DNA from: Bradyrhizobium lablabi
GTDB lineage: Bacteria; Pseudomonadota; Alphaproteobacteria; Rhizobiales; Xanthobacteraceae
Direction: 5' to 3'
DNA length: 64,000 bases
Assembly: GCF_018131005.1 (NCBI RefSeq)
Contig: NZ_JAFCJK010000005.1
Coordinates: forward strand, 186,001 to 250,000
Below are positions 25,301-34,690 of this stretch, in pieces. The notes under the pieces were generated by a model. That model saw only the letters and a list, made by a program, of their open reading frames with translations. It was not told the origin of the DNA and did no database searches. The position numbers and the translations under genes were made by a program. Numbering within the stretch: position 1 is the stretch's first letter; each line of letters starts with the position of its first letter.

Positions 25301-26452
25301 ATGGCTGAAGCAGAAAGCGTCGCGGCGGACGAAGTCGCCGAGGTCGTCGCAAGATTGAAGCGCCGCATGATCGACCACGCGCTGCCGCTGTGGTCGACCG
25401 TAGGCTGGGACGGCAAGGCCGGCGGATTCATTGACCGGCTCCATCAGGACGGCAGCGCCGATCCGGACGCGCCGCGCCGCGTGTTCGTGCAGGCGCGGCA
25501 GATCTATTGCTACGCCAAGGCGGCGCAGATGGGCTGGTATCCGCAAGGAAGAGCGATCGCGCTGAAAGCGCTGGAATACCTGCTTGCCAAGGCCAAGGCG
25601 CCGGACGGCCGGCCGGGCTATGTTCACAGGCTGACGCCGGAGGGTGGCGTGCTCGATCCGCTGCGCGACTCCTACGACCACGCCTTCGTGCTGTTTGCGC
25701 TGGCGGCTGCCTACGGCCTTGATCGGGACGCGCAGGTCCGCGCCGAGATCGACGCGTTGCTGTCGTTCCTGGATACACAGCTTCGCTCGCCCCATGGTGG
25801 TTTCCTCGAGGGGCTGCCGCCGTCGATGCCGCGCCGGCAGAATCCGCACATGCACCTGTTCGAGGCGATGATCGCATGCTTCGACGCCACCCATGATCTG
25901 TCGTTCCAGAATCGCGCCGGGGAGTTCTTCGCGCTGTTCCTCGCCAACCTCTACGACAAGCAGAAGCATGTGCTCGGCGAATATTTCGAGGAGGATTGGT
26001 CGAAGATCCAGCCGGTCAGCGTCGAGCCGGGTCATCAGGCGGAGTGGGTCTGGCTGCTGAAGGGGTTTGAGCGCATCACCGGATGCCCGACAGCGCGCCC
26101 GCGCGGTGAACTGCTCGTGTCGGCGCTGCGCTATCGCGACGAGGCTACCGGCTGCCTGGTCGATGAAGGTGACACCGAAGGCAACATCCGCCGCCATACG
26201 CGGCGGCTGTGGCCGCAGACCGAGATCGCGAAGGCGTGGATTGCTCAGGCCGAGGCGGGCGAGGCCGGCGCCGCGGACGAAGCGCGCGCGGCGCTGGTGC
26301 GCCTGGAGCGGCACTATCTCAGCCATCCCGTGGCGGGCGGCTGGTTCGATCAGTTCGACCGCAACGGCAAGTCGCTGGTCGCCACGATCCCTGCATCGTC
26401 GTTCTATCATGTTCTCTGCGCGGTCACTGAAGCGGAACAGGTGCTTGGCTGA
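25301..26452 (+). CDS. AGE-family sugar 2-epimerase/isomerase
   Basis: This 383-residue protein is of the N-acylglucosamine 2-epimerase/mannose isomerase family, an (alpha/alpha)6 barrel. Catalytic-type histidines occur in SYDHAFVLFALAAAYG near residue 125, PHMHLFEAMIACFDAT near residue 183 and EPGHQAEWVWLLKGFE near residue 243, and a further histidine in RRHTRRLWPQTE near residue 296. YCYAKAAQMGW near residue 68 is also a family hallmark. The start is ATG at 25301 after an AGGGAA ribosome site. It could interconvert N-acetylglucosamine and N-acetylmannosamine or mannose and fructose. The nearby glycan genes favour supply of a sugar precursor. Confidence 0.78.
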   Translation: MAEAESVAADEVAEVVARLKRRMIDHALPLWSTVGWDGKAGGFIDRLHQDGSADPDAPRRVFVQARQIYCYAKAAQMGWYPQGRAIALKALEYLLAKAKAPDGRPGYVHRLTPEGGVLDPLRDSYDHAFVLFALAAAYGLDRDAQVRAEIDALLSFLDTQLRSPHGGFLEGLPPSMPRRQNPHMHLFEAMIACFDATHDLSFQNRAGEFFALFLANLYDKQKHVLGEYFEEDWSKIQPVSVEPGHQAEWVWLLKGFERITGCPTARPRGELLVSALRYRDEATGCLVDEGDTEGNIRRHTRRLWPQTEIAKAWIAQAEAGEAGAADEARAALVRLERHYLSHPVAGGWFDQFDRNGKSLVATIPASSFYHVLCAVTEAEQVLG

Positions 26453-26519
26453 GCGGACTCGGTTGTTTTGACGCCTTCTCGCGCGGACCGTCTCCACGCC
26501 GCTTGAAAACGCCATGCGC

Positions 26520-27359
26520 TCAGAGCCAACGCTTGCGCCGCTTGAAGCTCTTCAGGTTCTTGAAACTCTTGCGCTGGTCGCCGGCGCCACCAAGATAGAA
26601 TTCCTTGACGTCCTCGTTATCGCGGAGTTCGTCGGCGGAGCCGTCGAGCACGACCTTGCCCTGTTCCATGATGTAGCCGTGGCTCGCGACTGAAAGCGCT
26701 GCACGCGCATTCTGCTCGACCAGCAGGATCGTCACGCCGAGGTCGCGGTTGATCTCCTGGATGATGGCGAATACTTCCTTCACCAGCAGTGGCGACAGCC
26801 CCATTGACGGCTCGTCCATCAAGATCATCTTCGGGCGCGCCATCAGCGCACGGCCGATTGCAAGCATCTGCTGCTCGCCGCCAGAGAGATAACCGGCAAG
26901 TCCCGTGCGCTCCTTGAGCCGCGGGAAGTACCTGAAGACCATGTCGATGTCGTCGGAGACCTCGCTGTCGCGGCGGGTAAAGGCGCCGAGTCGCAAATTC
27001 TCCAGCGACGTCATGTCGGCGACGATGCGACGGCCCTCCATTACCTGAAAGATGCCGCGACGGACGATCTTGTCGGGATCGATACCGTTGATGCGCTCGC
27101 CCTCGAACAGGATCTCGCCGCGCGTGACTTCGCCATCCTCGGTCTTGAGGAGGCCCGAGATCGCCTTCAGCGTCGTTGACTTGCCCGCACCGTTGGCGCC
27201 GAGCAGTGCCACGATCGCGCCCTTGGGCACTCCGAGGCTCAGGCCGCGCAGCACCAGGATGACGTCGTCATAGACGACCTCAATGTTATTGACGCTGAGC
27301 AGCGGCGGTGGGGGAACGGCGCTCGGGACCGGGTGCGTTGCTTCGAGGGTTTGGGTCAT
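26520..27359 (-). CDS. Liv-type ABC transporter ATP-binding protein (LivF-like)
   Basis: This 279-residue ATPase of a branched-chain-amino-acid-type importer shows Walker A GANGAGKS near residue 55, signature LSGGEQQMLAIGRALM near residue 160 and Walker B MILMDEPSMGLSP near residue 180. The C-terminal tail (FKNLKSFKRRKRW) is basic and unusual in length. It is the last gene of the minus-strand operon and lies 125 bases after the substrate-binding protein gene, with a palindromic repeat in the gap. The partner ATPase is encoded at 32803 at the other end of the operon. Confidence 0.9.
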   Translation of the reverse strand: MTQTLEATHPVPSAVPPPPLLSVNNIEVVYDDVILVLRGLSLGVPKGAIVALLGANGAGKSTTLKAISGLLKTEDGEVTRGEILFEGERINGIDPDKIVRRGIFQVMEGRRIVADMTSLENLRLGAFTRRDSEVSDDIDMVFRYFPRLKERTGLAGYLSGGEQQMLAIGRALMARPKMILMDEPSMGLSPLLVKEVFAIIQEINRDLGVTILLVEQNARAALSVASHGYIMEQGKVVLDGSADELRDNEDVKEFYLGGAGDQRKSFKNLKSFKRRKRWL

Positions 27360-27383
27360 GTTGCTGCATCATTTGGTTCGCTT

Positions 27384-27471
27384 CGTCATGCCCGGCCTTG
27401 TGCCGGGCATCCACGTCTTGGTGCGCAGTGAACGTGAGACGTGGATGGCCGGAACAAGCCCGGCCATGACG
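27384..27471. repeat. dispersed palindromic repeat, family A copy 1
   Basis: The element begins CGTCATGCCCGG and ends CCGGCCATGACG, nearly exact complements, with inner arms ATCCACGTCTT and GACGTGGAT. It lies between the substrate-binding protein gene and the LivF-like gene, so it would be in the transcript as a large hairpin. A second copy lies at 40714-40830. I know this family as a frequent intergenic repeat in Bradyrhizobium. Confidence 0.82.
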
Positions 27472-27484
27472 TCCGTCGGCGGAA

Positions 27485-28768
27485 TTACCACCCAAACCAT
27501 TCCGGTTTGCGCGGCAGTTCGACCGTCTTCACCTTCTCGAGCTTGATCGTGCCCTTGGCCATCAGGTCGTTGAGGTCACCGTCGGTCGGACCCGACACTT
27601 TCGAGCGATAGAGGTCGACCTTGAGCGTGCCGCGGTGATCCTTGTCGGTCCAGGTCGAGGGATTGCAGACGCCCTCCATCCCGGCCGGCACCCAGTCCTT
27701 CTTCTGGTAAAAGCCCTTGGCAACGTTCTCGCCGGTCGTGCCGCCGTTCTTCGCAGCCCAGTCGAGCGCTTCCTTCAGGTACAACGCGCTGCAGACCGCC
27801 GCGATGTAATGCACCGGGCGGTACACCTTACCCGACGGGTCGGACATCTTGGAGATTTCCATCAAGGTCTTCATGCCGGGCGCGTTGCCGCCCCAGCTCA
27901 CGGCGGTGCGCAACGGGAAGATCACGCCGTCGGCGGCGTCGCCGGCGGTCTTCGCGGCGTTCTCGTCCATGCCCCAGACGTTACCGAGGAACTGGATGTC
28001 GACGCCGGCGGTCTTGCACGCCTTCATGACGGAGATGTTCGAGGCGGCGGTGTTGCCGAGATAGGCATAATTGGCACCGGAACTCTTGAGGCTCAGGCAT
28101 TGCGCCGAATAGTCGCCGGGCGCGAGTGCGAACACCAGCGGCGGCAATACCTCGAAGCCGAGCTCGGTCGCCATCGCTTCGCCGGCGGCCTTCGGCGCGT
28201 TCGGGTAGGGATGGTTGGCGCCCATATGGACGAACTTCGGCTTGCCGGTCTTGCCCTTGGCCTTCCAATCCTCAGCCGCCCAGGTCAGCATCGCGCGCAT
28301 CGCGTCCGAATAGCTCGGACCGTAGAAGAAATTGTACGGCGCAGGCTTGGCCTTGCCGCTGGTGCCTTCGGGATCGGTCAGCGCGGCGGCGTAGGAGCCG
28401 GAGATATCCGGGATCTTGTCCTGCGCAAGGAAGCCGGTCAGCGCTTCGGTATCGGCAGTACCCCAGCCCATGATTGCCGCGACCTTGTTGTCGGGCGCCG
28501 ACCACTTCTTGTACAGCGCGATCGCGCGGGGCACCTGGTAGCCATAGTCATTGCTGTCGACACTGAGCTGCTTGCCGCCGATGCCGCCGTTCTTGTTGAC
28601 CCAGGCGAAGGTGTCGGCGACGCCTTGCCCATAGGGCGTGCCGACATCGGACGTGCCGCCCGAGAGATCCTGGAGATGGCCGATCGCAATCTGGGCTTGC
28701 GCGGTGACGGATGCGCTGCCGATCAGCAGCGCAAGGGAGACCGAGCTCAAAAGGGATCTAATCGTCAT
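27485..28768 (-). CDS. ABC transporter substrate-binding protein (Liv type, exported)
   Basis: This 427-residue periplasmic protein starts with a signal peptide (TIRSLLSSVSLALLIGSASVTAQAQ, cleavage likely after AQAQ) and continues IAIGHLQDLSGGTSDVGTPYG, the opening of Liv-type binding proteins. Later motifs are DKIPDISGSYAAALT near residue 135 and YLGNTAASNISVMKACK near residue 250. An AGGAGG ribosome site lies just upstream of ATG 28768; a longer open frame to 29443 runs into the permease gene and is not real. The ligand is not predictable. The acyl-CoA synthetase gene in the operon suggests an aromatic or aliphatic carboxylic acid rather than an amino acid. Confidence 0.88.
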   Translation of the reverse strand: MTIRSLLSSVSLALLIGSASVTAQAQIAIGHLQDLSGGTSDVGTPYGQGVADTFAWVNKNGGIGGKQLSVDSNDYGYQVPRAIALYKKWSAPDNKVAAIMGWGTADTEALTGFLAQDKIPDISGSYAAALTDPEGTSGKAKPAPYNFFYGPSYSDAMRAMLTWAAEDWKAKGKTGKPKFVHMGANHPYPNAPKAAGEAMATELGFEVLPPLVFALAPGDYSAQCLSLKSSGANYAYLGNTAASNISVMKACKTAGVDIQFLGNVWGMDENAAKTAGDAADGVIFPLRTAVSWGGNAPGMKTLMEISKMSDPSGKVYRPVHYIAAVCSALYLKEALDWAAKNGGTTGENVAKGFYQKKDWVPAGMEGVCNPSTWTDKDHRGTLKVDLYRSKVSGPTDGDLNDLMAKGTIKLEKVKTVELPRKPEWFGW

Positions 28769-28824
28769 TGGGTTGTTTCCTCCTGCTATTCGTTGATGCC
28801 GATTGTTTAGGTCCCGTCCCAGCC

Positions 28825-29898
28825 TCAGTGCGAGAACGGGTAGAGTTTCCAATAGGTCTTGATCTGCCGCCACCGATGCGCAAGCCCGTCCGGCTCGAAC
28901 ATCAGGAAGCCGATGATGATCAGGCCGATAGCGATCTCGCGCAGGAAGGTGATGTTGTTGTTGAGCTGCAGCGCCTTGTCGATCGCGCCGCCCTTCAGCC
29001 AGGCGCTCAGCCATTCCATCGATTCCGGCAGCAGTACCACGAACGCCGTGCCCATCAGCGTGCCCATGACAGATCCGGTGCCGCCGATGATAATCATGGC
29101 CAGGAACAGCACCGAACGTTCGATGCCGAATCCCTCCTGAGAGACGACGAGCTGGTAGTGCGCGTACAGTGCGCCGGCGATACCCGCGAAGAAGGCTGCC
29201 AGGCCGAACGAGAGCGTGCGGTACTTGGTGAGGTTGATGCCCATGATCTCGGCGGAAAGATAATGGTCGCGGATCGCGACCAGCGCGCGGCCGTCGCGCG
29301 TGCGCATCAGGTTGGTGACGAGAAGGCAGCTGATCACGACATAGGCCAGCACGACGTAGAAATACTGCCGATCGCCACGCAAGGTGTAGCCGAAGATCGA
29401 GAATGGCTCGGCGCTCGCCGGTACCGAGCCCCCGGAGAACCATTCGGCGCGCGAGAAGAAATCAAGCAGAATGTACTGCGCGGCGAGGGTTGCGATCACG
29501 AGATAAAGGCCCTTCAGCCGCGCCGCCGGAACGCCGAAGATCAGCCCGACCAGGGCGGTGATCAGGCCGGCGAGAGGGATCGCGAAGAACACCGGAATCG
29601 GCGCGTTGTTGGAGATATAGGCCGAGGTGAAGGCGCCAAGCAGGAAGAACGCCGCGTGGCCGATCGAGATCTGCCCGGTGAAGCCGACGAGGATGTTGAG
29701 GCCAAGCGCCGCGATCGCGAAGATGCCGATCTGGATCGAGATGCTGAGCCAGTAGTTGGTCAGCACCAGCGGCGCGAAGCAGGCCAGTACGATGCCGAGA
29801 ATCGCGAAATTGCGGCTGGTCACTGTCGGAAAGATCGTGGTGTCCGCCGCGTAGGTGGTGCGGAAGTCGCCGGACGGAATGAGGGTGCGCGTCGCCAT
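28825..29898 (-). CDS. Liv-type ABC transporter permease (LivM-like)
   Basis: This 357-residue inner-membrane permease has about 9-10 transmembrane segments. LNILVGFTGQISIGHAAFFLLG near residue 65 is the LivM hallmark, AIRDHYLSAEIMGINLTKYR near residue 235 is the conserved cytoplasmic loop contacting the ATPases, and GTGSVMGTLMG is near residue 275. It starts 3 bases after the LivH-like stop, so both are probably translated together. It forms the second half of the translocation pore. Confidence 0.9.
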   Translation of the reverse strand: MATRTLIPSGDFRTTYAADTTIFPTVTSRNFAILGIVLACFAPLVLTNYWLSISIQIGIFAIAALGLNILVGFTGQISIGHAAFFLLGAFTSAYISNNAPIPVFFAIPLAGLITALVGLIFGVPAARLKGLYLVIATLAAQYILLDFFSRAEWFSGGSVPASAEPFSIFGYTLRGDRQYFYVVLAYVVISCLLVTNLMRTRDGRALVAIRDHYLSAEIMGINLTKYRTLSFGLAAFFAGIAGALYAHYQLVVSQEGFGIERSVLFLAMIIIGGTGSVMGTLMGTAFVVLLPESMEWLSAWLKGGAIDKALQLNNNITFLREIAIGLIIIGFLMFEPDGLAHRWRQIKTYWKLYPFSH

Positions 29899-29901
29899 GG
29901 A

Positions 29902-30795
29902 TCAGACCCGCTCAATGTCTTTGGTGCCGAACAGGCCGTAGGGCTTGATCATGAGGATGATGATCAGGACGTAGAACGGCGCGATTTCGTAGAGATTGCC
30001 CCAGTGCAGATACTGGCTGTCGACATACTGGGCCACGTTCTCGAGCAGGCCGATGATGATACCGCCGAGCACCGCGCCGCCGACAGAGTCGAGGCCACCG
30101 AGGATCGCGGCGGGAAACACCTTGATGCCGTAGGCGGAAAGGCCGGAAGACACGCCGTTGACGACGGCAACCACTACCCCCGCGACCGCCGAAACCGTGG
30201 CGGAGATCGCCCAGGCCATCGCAAACACGCTTTTCACGGAAATGCCGAGCGACTGCGCAACCTGCTGGTTGAAGGCGGTGGCGCGCATCGCAAGTCCGTA
30301 CTTTGAGGCGCGGAAGAACCAGGCCATGCCGACCATCATGGCGAGCGACACCACGAGGCTCATGACATAGACGGTCTGGATTTGCAGGCCAAACAGGTTG
30401 AGCGACTGGCTCTGGAATACGCGCGGGAATGGTTGCGGATTTACGCCAAAGATCCACTTCAGCGCCGCCTGCAACACCGTCGACAGGCCGATCGTGACCA
30501 TGATGACGGAGATGATGGGCTCACCGATCATCGGGCGCAGGATCACCACCTGGATCGCGATGCCGAAGACGAACATGAACACCAGCGTAACAGGCATGCC
30601 GATCCAGAACGGCACCTCATATTTGGTGAGCAGCGCCCAGCACACCCAGGCGCCGACGAGCAGCAGCTCCCCCTGCGCGAAGTTCACGACCTGCGTCGCT
30701 TTGTAGATCAATACGAACGACATGGCGACCACGCCGTAGAGTGTGCCGACCACGAGGCCATTGATGATGAGCTGGATGAGGAAGGCGCTGTTCAT
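29902..30795 (-). CDS. Liv-type ABC transporter permease (LivH-like)
   Basis: This 297-residue permease has about 8 transmembrane segments. IINGLVVGTLYGVVAMSFVLI at the N-terminus and VVNFAQGELLLVGAWV near residue 35 are LivH signatures; GLAMRATAFNQQVAQSLGI near residue 175 is the cytoplasmic coupling loop, and PAAILGGLDSVGGAVLGG near residue 230 is the other conserved loop. It lies 82 bases downstream of the acyl-CoA synthetase gene in the same operon. Confidence 0.9.
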   Translation of the reverse strand: MNSAFLIQLIINGLVVGTLYGVVAMSFVLIYKATQVVNFAQGELLLVGAWVCWALLTKYEVPFWIGMPVTLVFMFVFGIAIQVVILRPMIGEPIISVIMVTIGLSTVLQAALKWIFGVNPQPFPRVFQSQSLNLFGLQIQTVYVMSLVVSLAMMVGMAWFFRASKYGLAMRATAFNQQVAQSLGISVKSVFAMAWAISATVSAVAGVVVAVVNGVSSGLSAYGIKVFPAAILGGLDSVGGAVLGGIIIGLLENVAQYVDSQYLHWGNLYEIAPFYVLIIILMIKPYGLFGTKDIERV

Positions 30796-30877
30796 GTGCT
30801 ATGCTGAACCCTGCTGAACCTTTCGCCTCTCCCCGCGAGCCGGGCGAGGTGAAAACCGGCGCGCACCGTGGAGGGTT

Positions 30878-32806
30878 TCATTCCGCCGCCTCCGCGGTCA
30901 CGGCGCGGCCGAGATCGACCACCTGCAGCGTCGTCCGCACCCGCTGAGTCGTGCCGTCCTGGAAGCGGATCACGGTGTCGACGGGGATATTGGCGCGGCC
31001 GCGATAGATCGCGTCGATGATGTCGGCGTATTTCTCGTTGATGACGCCGCGGCGGACTTTCCGCGTCCGGGTCAGTTCGCCGTCGTCGGCGTCGAGCTCC
31101 TTGTAGAGCAGCAGAAAGCGCGTGATGCGCTGCGCGGGCGGCAGCGTGGCGTTGACGGTCTCGACTTCCTTCTTGAGAAGCGCATAGACCTCGGGGCGCG
31201 AGGAGAGGTCGGTATAGGTCGTGAACGAGATCCGGTTCTTCTCTGCCCATTTGGAGATGATCGAGTAACGAATGCAGATGATCGATGCGAGCGCGTCGCG
31301 GCCGGCACCAAGCACAACGGCCTCCGCGACATAGGGCGAGAACTTCAGCTTGTTCTCGATGTATTGCGGGGAGAATCGATCGCCGCGCGACGTCTCGGCG
31401 AGATCCTTGATGCGGTCGATTACCACAAGCTGATGGTTCTCATTGTAGTAGCCGGCATCGCCCGAATGCATCCAGCCGTCCCTGATGTCAGCCTTGGAGG
31501 CTTCGGGGTTCTTGTAATAGCCGACGAACATATTGGGGTGGCGCACCACGATCTCGCCGACGCCGTTGACGTCCGGGTTGTCGATGCGAATCTCGATATC
31601 ATCCGCCATCGCGACGCCGGTGGTGTCGGGGTCGACCTTGCCTTCGGGGTGCAATGTATAGGCGCCGAGCAATTCGGTCTGACCGTACAGCGTGCGCAGC
31701 GGCACGCCCATGGCCCGGAAGAATTTGAAGGTGTCGGGTCCGAGCGCCGCGCCGCCGGTCGCGGCCGAGCGGAGCCGGGTGAAGCCGAGCCGGTCGCGCA
31801 ACGCGCGGAACAGGAGCTGGTCGGCGAACATCGAACGCTTGCCCTCGGCAAGCGCGGCAAGCCCGGTCCTCATGCCGAGATCATAGAGCTTCTGCTTGAG
31901 CGGCGAGGCATCCATCACGCCGGCGCGCACGTCGGCGGCGATCGATTCCCAGACGCGCGGCGCGAACAGCACGAAGGTGGGCGCGATCTCTCGGAAATCG
32001 TTCATCATGGTGTCGGGTTCTTCGACGAAGTTGACCTTCATCCGGCTGAGCAGTCCTTTGCCCAGCGCATAGACCTGTTCCATGATCCAGGGCAGCGGCA
32101 GCACCGAGACATATTCGTCGTCCGGGCCCTTGGGATCGAAGGCGAGATAGGTCGCGCAATGTCGCAACACCCGCCCTGCCGCCAGCATCGCAAGCTTCGG
32201 GTTGGCCGTCGTGCCGGAGGTCGTGCAAAGGATCGCGACGTCCTCGCCGCGGGTCTCGTCGACCAGCCGGTCGTAGAGGCCGGGTTCGCGCGCGGCGCGC
32301 TCGCGGCCCATTGCGGTGAGCTTGCTCGCCTCCATCAGCCGCGCGTCGTCGTATTTCCGCATACCGCGCGGATCGGAATAGACGATGTGTTTGAGGTTGG
32401 GCACGCGGTCAGCAAGACCGAGCAGCTTGTCGACCTGTTCCTCGTCTTCGGCAAAAACCAACTTGGCTTCGCCATAACTCAGGAGATAGGCCGCTTCCTC
32501 GTCCAGCACATCACGATAGAGCCCGAGGCTCATCGCGCCGATCGCATGGCTGGCGATCTCGGCGGCGACCCAGTCCGGACGGTTGTCGCCGATGATGCCG
32601 ACGACGTCGCCACGGCCAAGCCCGAGCTCGATCATGCCGAGGGCAAAATCGTGGGTGCGGGTATGGTAATCGTTCCAGGTGAATTCGCGCCACAAGCCAA
32701 GGTCTTTTTCACGCAGCGCGATCTCGTTACCATGCTCCTTGGCGTTAAGGCGCAGCATCTTGGGGTAAGTGTCGGCCTGCGCGGCGCGTCCGGCATAGTC
32801 CATCAT
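30878..32806 (-). CDS. long-chain acyl-CoA synthetase (AMP-binding)
   Basis: This 642-residue ANL-superfamily enzyme activates a carboxylic acid with ATP and joins it to CoA. CTTSGTTANPKLAM near residue 200 is the phosphate-binding loop, LYGQTELLGAYTL near residue 375 the adenylate motif, and HSGDAGYYNENHQLVVIDRIKDL near residue 430 the hinge region. The start overlaps the LivG-like stop as ATGA, so the gene is embedded in the transporter operon. That arrangement points to uptake followed by thioester activation of the transported acid. Chain length or aromatic specificity cannot be told. Confidence 0.88.
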   Translation of the reverse strand: MMDYAGRAAQADTYPKMLRLNAKEHGNEIALREKDLGLWREFTWNDYHTRTHDFALGMIELGLGRGDVVGIIGDNRPDWVAAEIASHAIGAMSLGLYRDVLDEEAAYLLSYGEAKLVFAEDEEQVDKLLGLADRVPNLKHIVYSDPRGMRKYDDARLMEASKLTAMGRERAAREPGLYDRLVDETRGEDVAILCTTSGTTANPKLAMLAAGRVLRHCATYLAFDPKGPDDEYVSVLPLPWIMEQVYALGKGLLSRMKVNFVEEPDTMMNDFREIAPTFVLFAPRVWESIAADVRAGVMDASPLKQKLYDLGMRTGLAALAEGKRSMFADQLLFRALRDRLGFTRLRSAATGGAALGPDTFKFFRAMGVPLRTLYGQTELLGAYTLHPEGKVDPDTTGVAMADDIEIRIDNPDVNGVGEIVVRHPNMFVGYYKNPEASKADIRDGWMHSGDAGYYNENHQLVVIDRIKDLAETSRGDRFSPQYIENKLKFSPYVAEAVVLGAGRDALASIICIRYSIISKWAEKNRISFTTYTDLSSRPEVYALLKKEVETVNATLPPAQRITRFLLLYKELDADDGELTRTRKVRRGVINEKYADIIDAIYRGRANIPVDTVIRFQDGTTQRVRTTLQVVDLGRAVTAEAAE

Positions 32807-33624
32807 GCGGCGCTCTCCGTCACCGCAGGCTTGTCGTCGGGATCGACCAGCACCTCATCCTCTTCACCAAGATAGGCGCGCTTGACGTGGGGATCGGCGA
32901 GCACAGCCGCCGGATCGCCCTCGGCGATCTTGCGGCCAAAATCGAGCACCATGACGCGGTGGGAGATGTCCATCACGACGCCCATGTCGTGCTCGATCAT
33001 CATCACGGTCATGCCGAACTCTTCGTTGAGGTCGACGATGTAGCGCGCCATGTCTTCCTTCTCTTCGAAGTTCATCCCGGCCATCGGCTCGTCGAGCAGG
33101 ATCAACTGCGGCTCCAGCGCCATCGCGCGCGCGAGTTCCACGCGCTTGCGCAGGCCGTAGGGCAGGGTGCCCGCGGTCGCCTTGCGGACCGATTGCAGGT
33201 CGAGAAAGTCGATGATCTCCTCGACCTTGTGGCGATGCTTCAGCTCCTCACGACGTGCGCCAGTGAGCCAGTACAGCGATCCGGTGATGAAATTGTTCTT
33301 CAGGAGGTGGTGGCGGCCGACCATGATGTTGTCGAGCACGCTCATATGATGGAACAGCGCGAGGTTCTGGAATGTGCGGCCAATGCCGAGCGCGGGTCGC
33401 GCGTTCGGATTGAGGCCGGTGATGTCCTTGCCGCGGTAAAACAGCTGGCCTTCGGTCGGCTTGTAGCGTCCGGAGATGCAGTTGACGATCGAGGTCTTGC
33501 CGGCGCCGTTCGGGCCTATGATCGAGAACAATTCGCCTTCTTTGACGGCAAAGCTCACTTCGGTCAGCGCGCGGACGCCACCAAAGCGCAGCGAAACCCC
33601 GCGCACCTCCAGACTGTGAGCCAC
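32803..33624 (-). CDS. Liv-type ABC transporter ATP-binding protein (LivG-like)
   Basis: This 273-residue ATPase has Walker A GPNGAGKTSIVN near residue 38, the LivG-type degenerate signature LPYGLRKRVELARAMALE near residue 155 and Walker B LILLDEPMAGM. The C-terminal LGEEDEVL is typical of LivG. GTG at 33624 has GGAGG seven to eleven bases upstream. It is the first gene of the minus-strand operon (LivG, acyl-CoA synthetase, LivH, LivM, binding protein, LivF) and diverges from a Crp/Fnr regulator gene, a likely controller. Confidence 0.9.
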   Translation of the reverse strand: MAHSLEVRGVSLRFGGVRALTEVSFAVKEGELFSIIGPNGAGKTSIVNCISGRYKPTEGQLFYRGKDITGLNPNARPALGIGRTFQNLALFHHMSVLDNIMVGRHHLLKNNFITGSLYWLTGARREELKHRHKVEEIIDFLDLQSVRKATAGTLPYGLRKRVELARAMALEPQLILLDEPMAGMNFEEKEDMARYIVDLNEEFGMTVMMIEHDMGVVMDISHRVMVLDFGRKIAEGDPAAVLADPHVKRAYLGEEDEVLVDPDDKPAVTESAA

Positions 33625-33994
33625 CCTGTTCCCTCCAGATACGGCGCTTGGCGCGCTCTTTATCTACCGCTTGAAAATTACCACCGCGATCCTGCACCGA
33701 TCTTACATGGGCCGCCGTGGGTAGACCATCCGACTGATGATTGCCGATCGGGCGGCGCCCGCCCCGATCACCAAGCTTGTGCGTTGTAACGCCGCACCCC
33801 TTCAGATCGGCCCTCTCGTCTGCCTCCAGCGGCTGTTGGGAATCGCGGGCGGCGCTTGAGCGAGGTGGTTCTCATTAGGGGAAAGCGATAGGTTGAAATG
33901 TCATGTGCCCGACAATTGGTCAGTAAGTTTCGTTGGCATTCCACGCTGCCTGCTTCTGAGGATGGCCTGTTGTTGCGGTGCAATATGCTTGACT
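33625..33994. other. divergent promoter region, Liv operon and Crp/Fnr regulator
   Basis: These 370 bases separate the divergent transporter operon and regulator gene. No protein-like frame was found. A 7-base inverted repeat, GATCGGG at 33746-33752 and CCCGATC at 33763-33769, is a possible operator. No classical Crp site (TGTGA-N6-TCACA) was seen. Confidence 0.45.
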
Positions 33995-34690
33995 ATGGAA
34001 GCCCTCGATAGCGTCATGATTGCTGGTGATTACCTGAAGCGCATCGCGGCCTGGTCGCGTGAGCTGAGCGATGAGGAAATCGAGATCGCGCGCGCCGGCA
34101 TCTCCGAGAAAACCTATCGCGCCAACGAATTCATCTTCATGCGCGGCGACAATTTCCAGTACTGGACCGGCATCGTCACCGGATTGGCGCGCATGGGCAT
34201 TGTGTCGCGCGGCGGCAAGGCTGCAAGCTTCGCCGGCCTCACCGCGGGCGCCTGGTTCGGCGAGGGCACCGTGCTCAAGAACGAGGCGCGGCGCTATGAC
34301 GTCGTGGCGCTGCGTGACACGCGTCTTGCGATGATGGACCGCCGGACCTTCGTATGGCTGTTCGAGAACAGCGTTGGCTTCAACCGTTTCCTGGTCGGCC
34401 AGCTCAACGAGCGGCTTGGGCAGTTCATCGCACTGCTCGAATATGGCCGCACGCTGGATGCGACCGCGCGGCTCGCGCGTTCGATCGCCTCGCTGTTCAA
34501 TCCGATTCTCTATCCCGATCTCACGTTGCATCTGGAAATCACCCAGGAGGAGATCGGAGCGCTATCCGGCATCTCCCGGCAGAACGCCAATCAATGCCTG
34601 AAGCGGCTGCAAAAGGAGGGACTGCTCAGGCTCGAATATGGCGGGGTGACCATCATCGACCTCGACCGGCTTCGCCATTATGGCGAGTGA
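33995..34690 (+). CDS. Crp/Fnr-family transcriptional regulator
   Basis: This 231-residue protein has an N-terminal cyclic-nucleotide-binding-like beta barrel (NEFIFMRGDNFQYWTGIVTG near residue 45, TAGAWFGEGTVLKNEARRYDV near residue 80) and a C-terminal winged helix-turn-helix (EITQEEIGALSGISRQNANQC near residue 182). The effector pocket lacks the RxS-type cAMP motif, and no Fnr-type cysteine cluster is present. I chose ATG 33995; a frame open to 33893 adds a cysteine-rich leader that looks non-coding, and ATG 34016 is another option. Divergence from the Liv/acyl-CoA synthetase operon suggests that it regulates that operon. Confidence 0.8.
   Translation: MEALDSVMIAGDYLKRIAAWSRELSDEEIEIARAGISEKTYRANEFIFMRGDNFQYWTGIVTGLARMGIVSRGGKAASFAGLTAGAWFGEGTVLKNEARRYDVVALRDTRLAMMDRRTFVWLFENSVGFNRFLVGQLNERLGQFIALLEYGRTLDATARLARSIASLFNPILYPDLTLHLEITQEEIGALSGISRQNANQCLKRLQKEGLLRLEYGGVTIIDLDRLRHYGE

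Noticed and set aside
28769..29443. In-frame extension of the substrate-binding protein gene upstream of 28768
   Set aside because: It overlaps the LivM-like gene in another frame; the signal peptide and an AGGAGG site place the start at 28768.
28768..30306. A 512-codon plus-strand frame over the LivM/LivH-like genes
   Set aside because: It is antisense to two clear permeases; the sequence is low in hydrophobic residues and rich in R, E, D and H as expected of a shadow frame.
31364..32875. A 503-codon plus-strand frame over the acyl-CoA synthetase gene
   Set aside because: It is antisense to the synthetase, which has all expected motifs.
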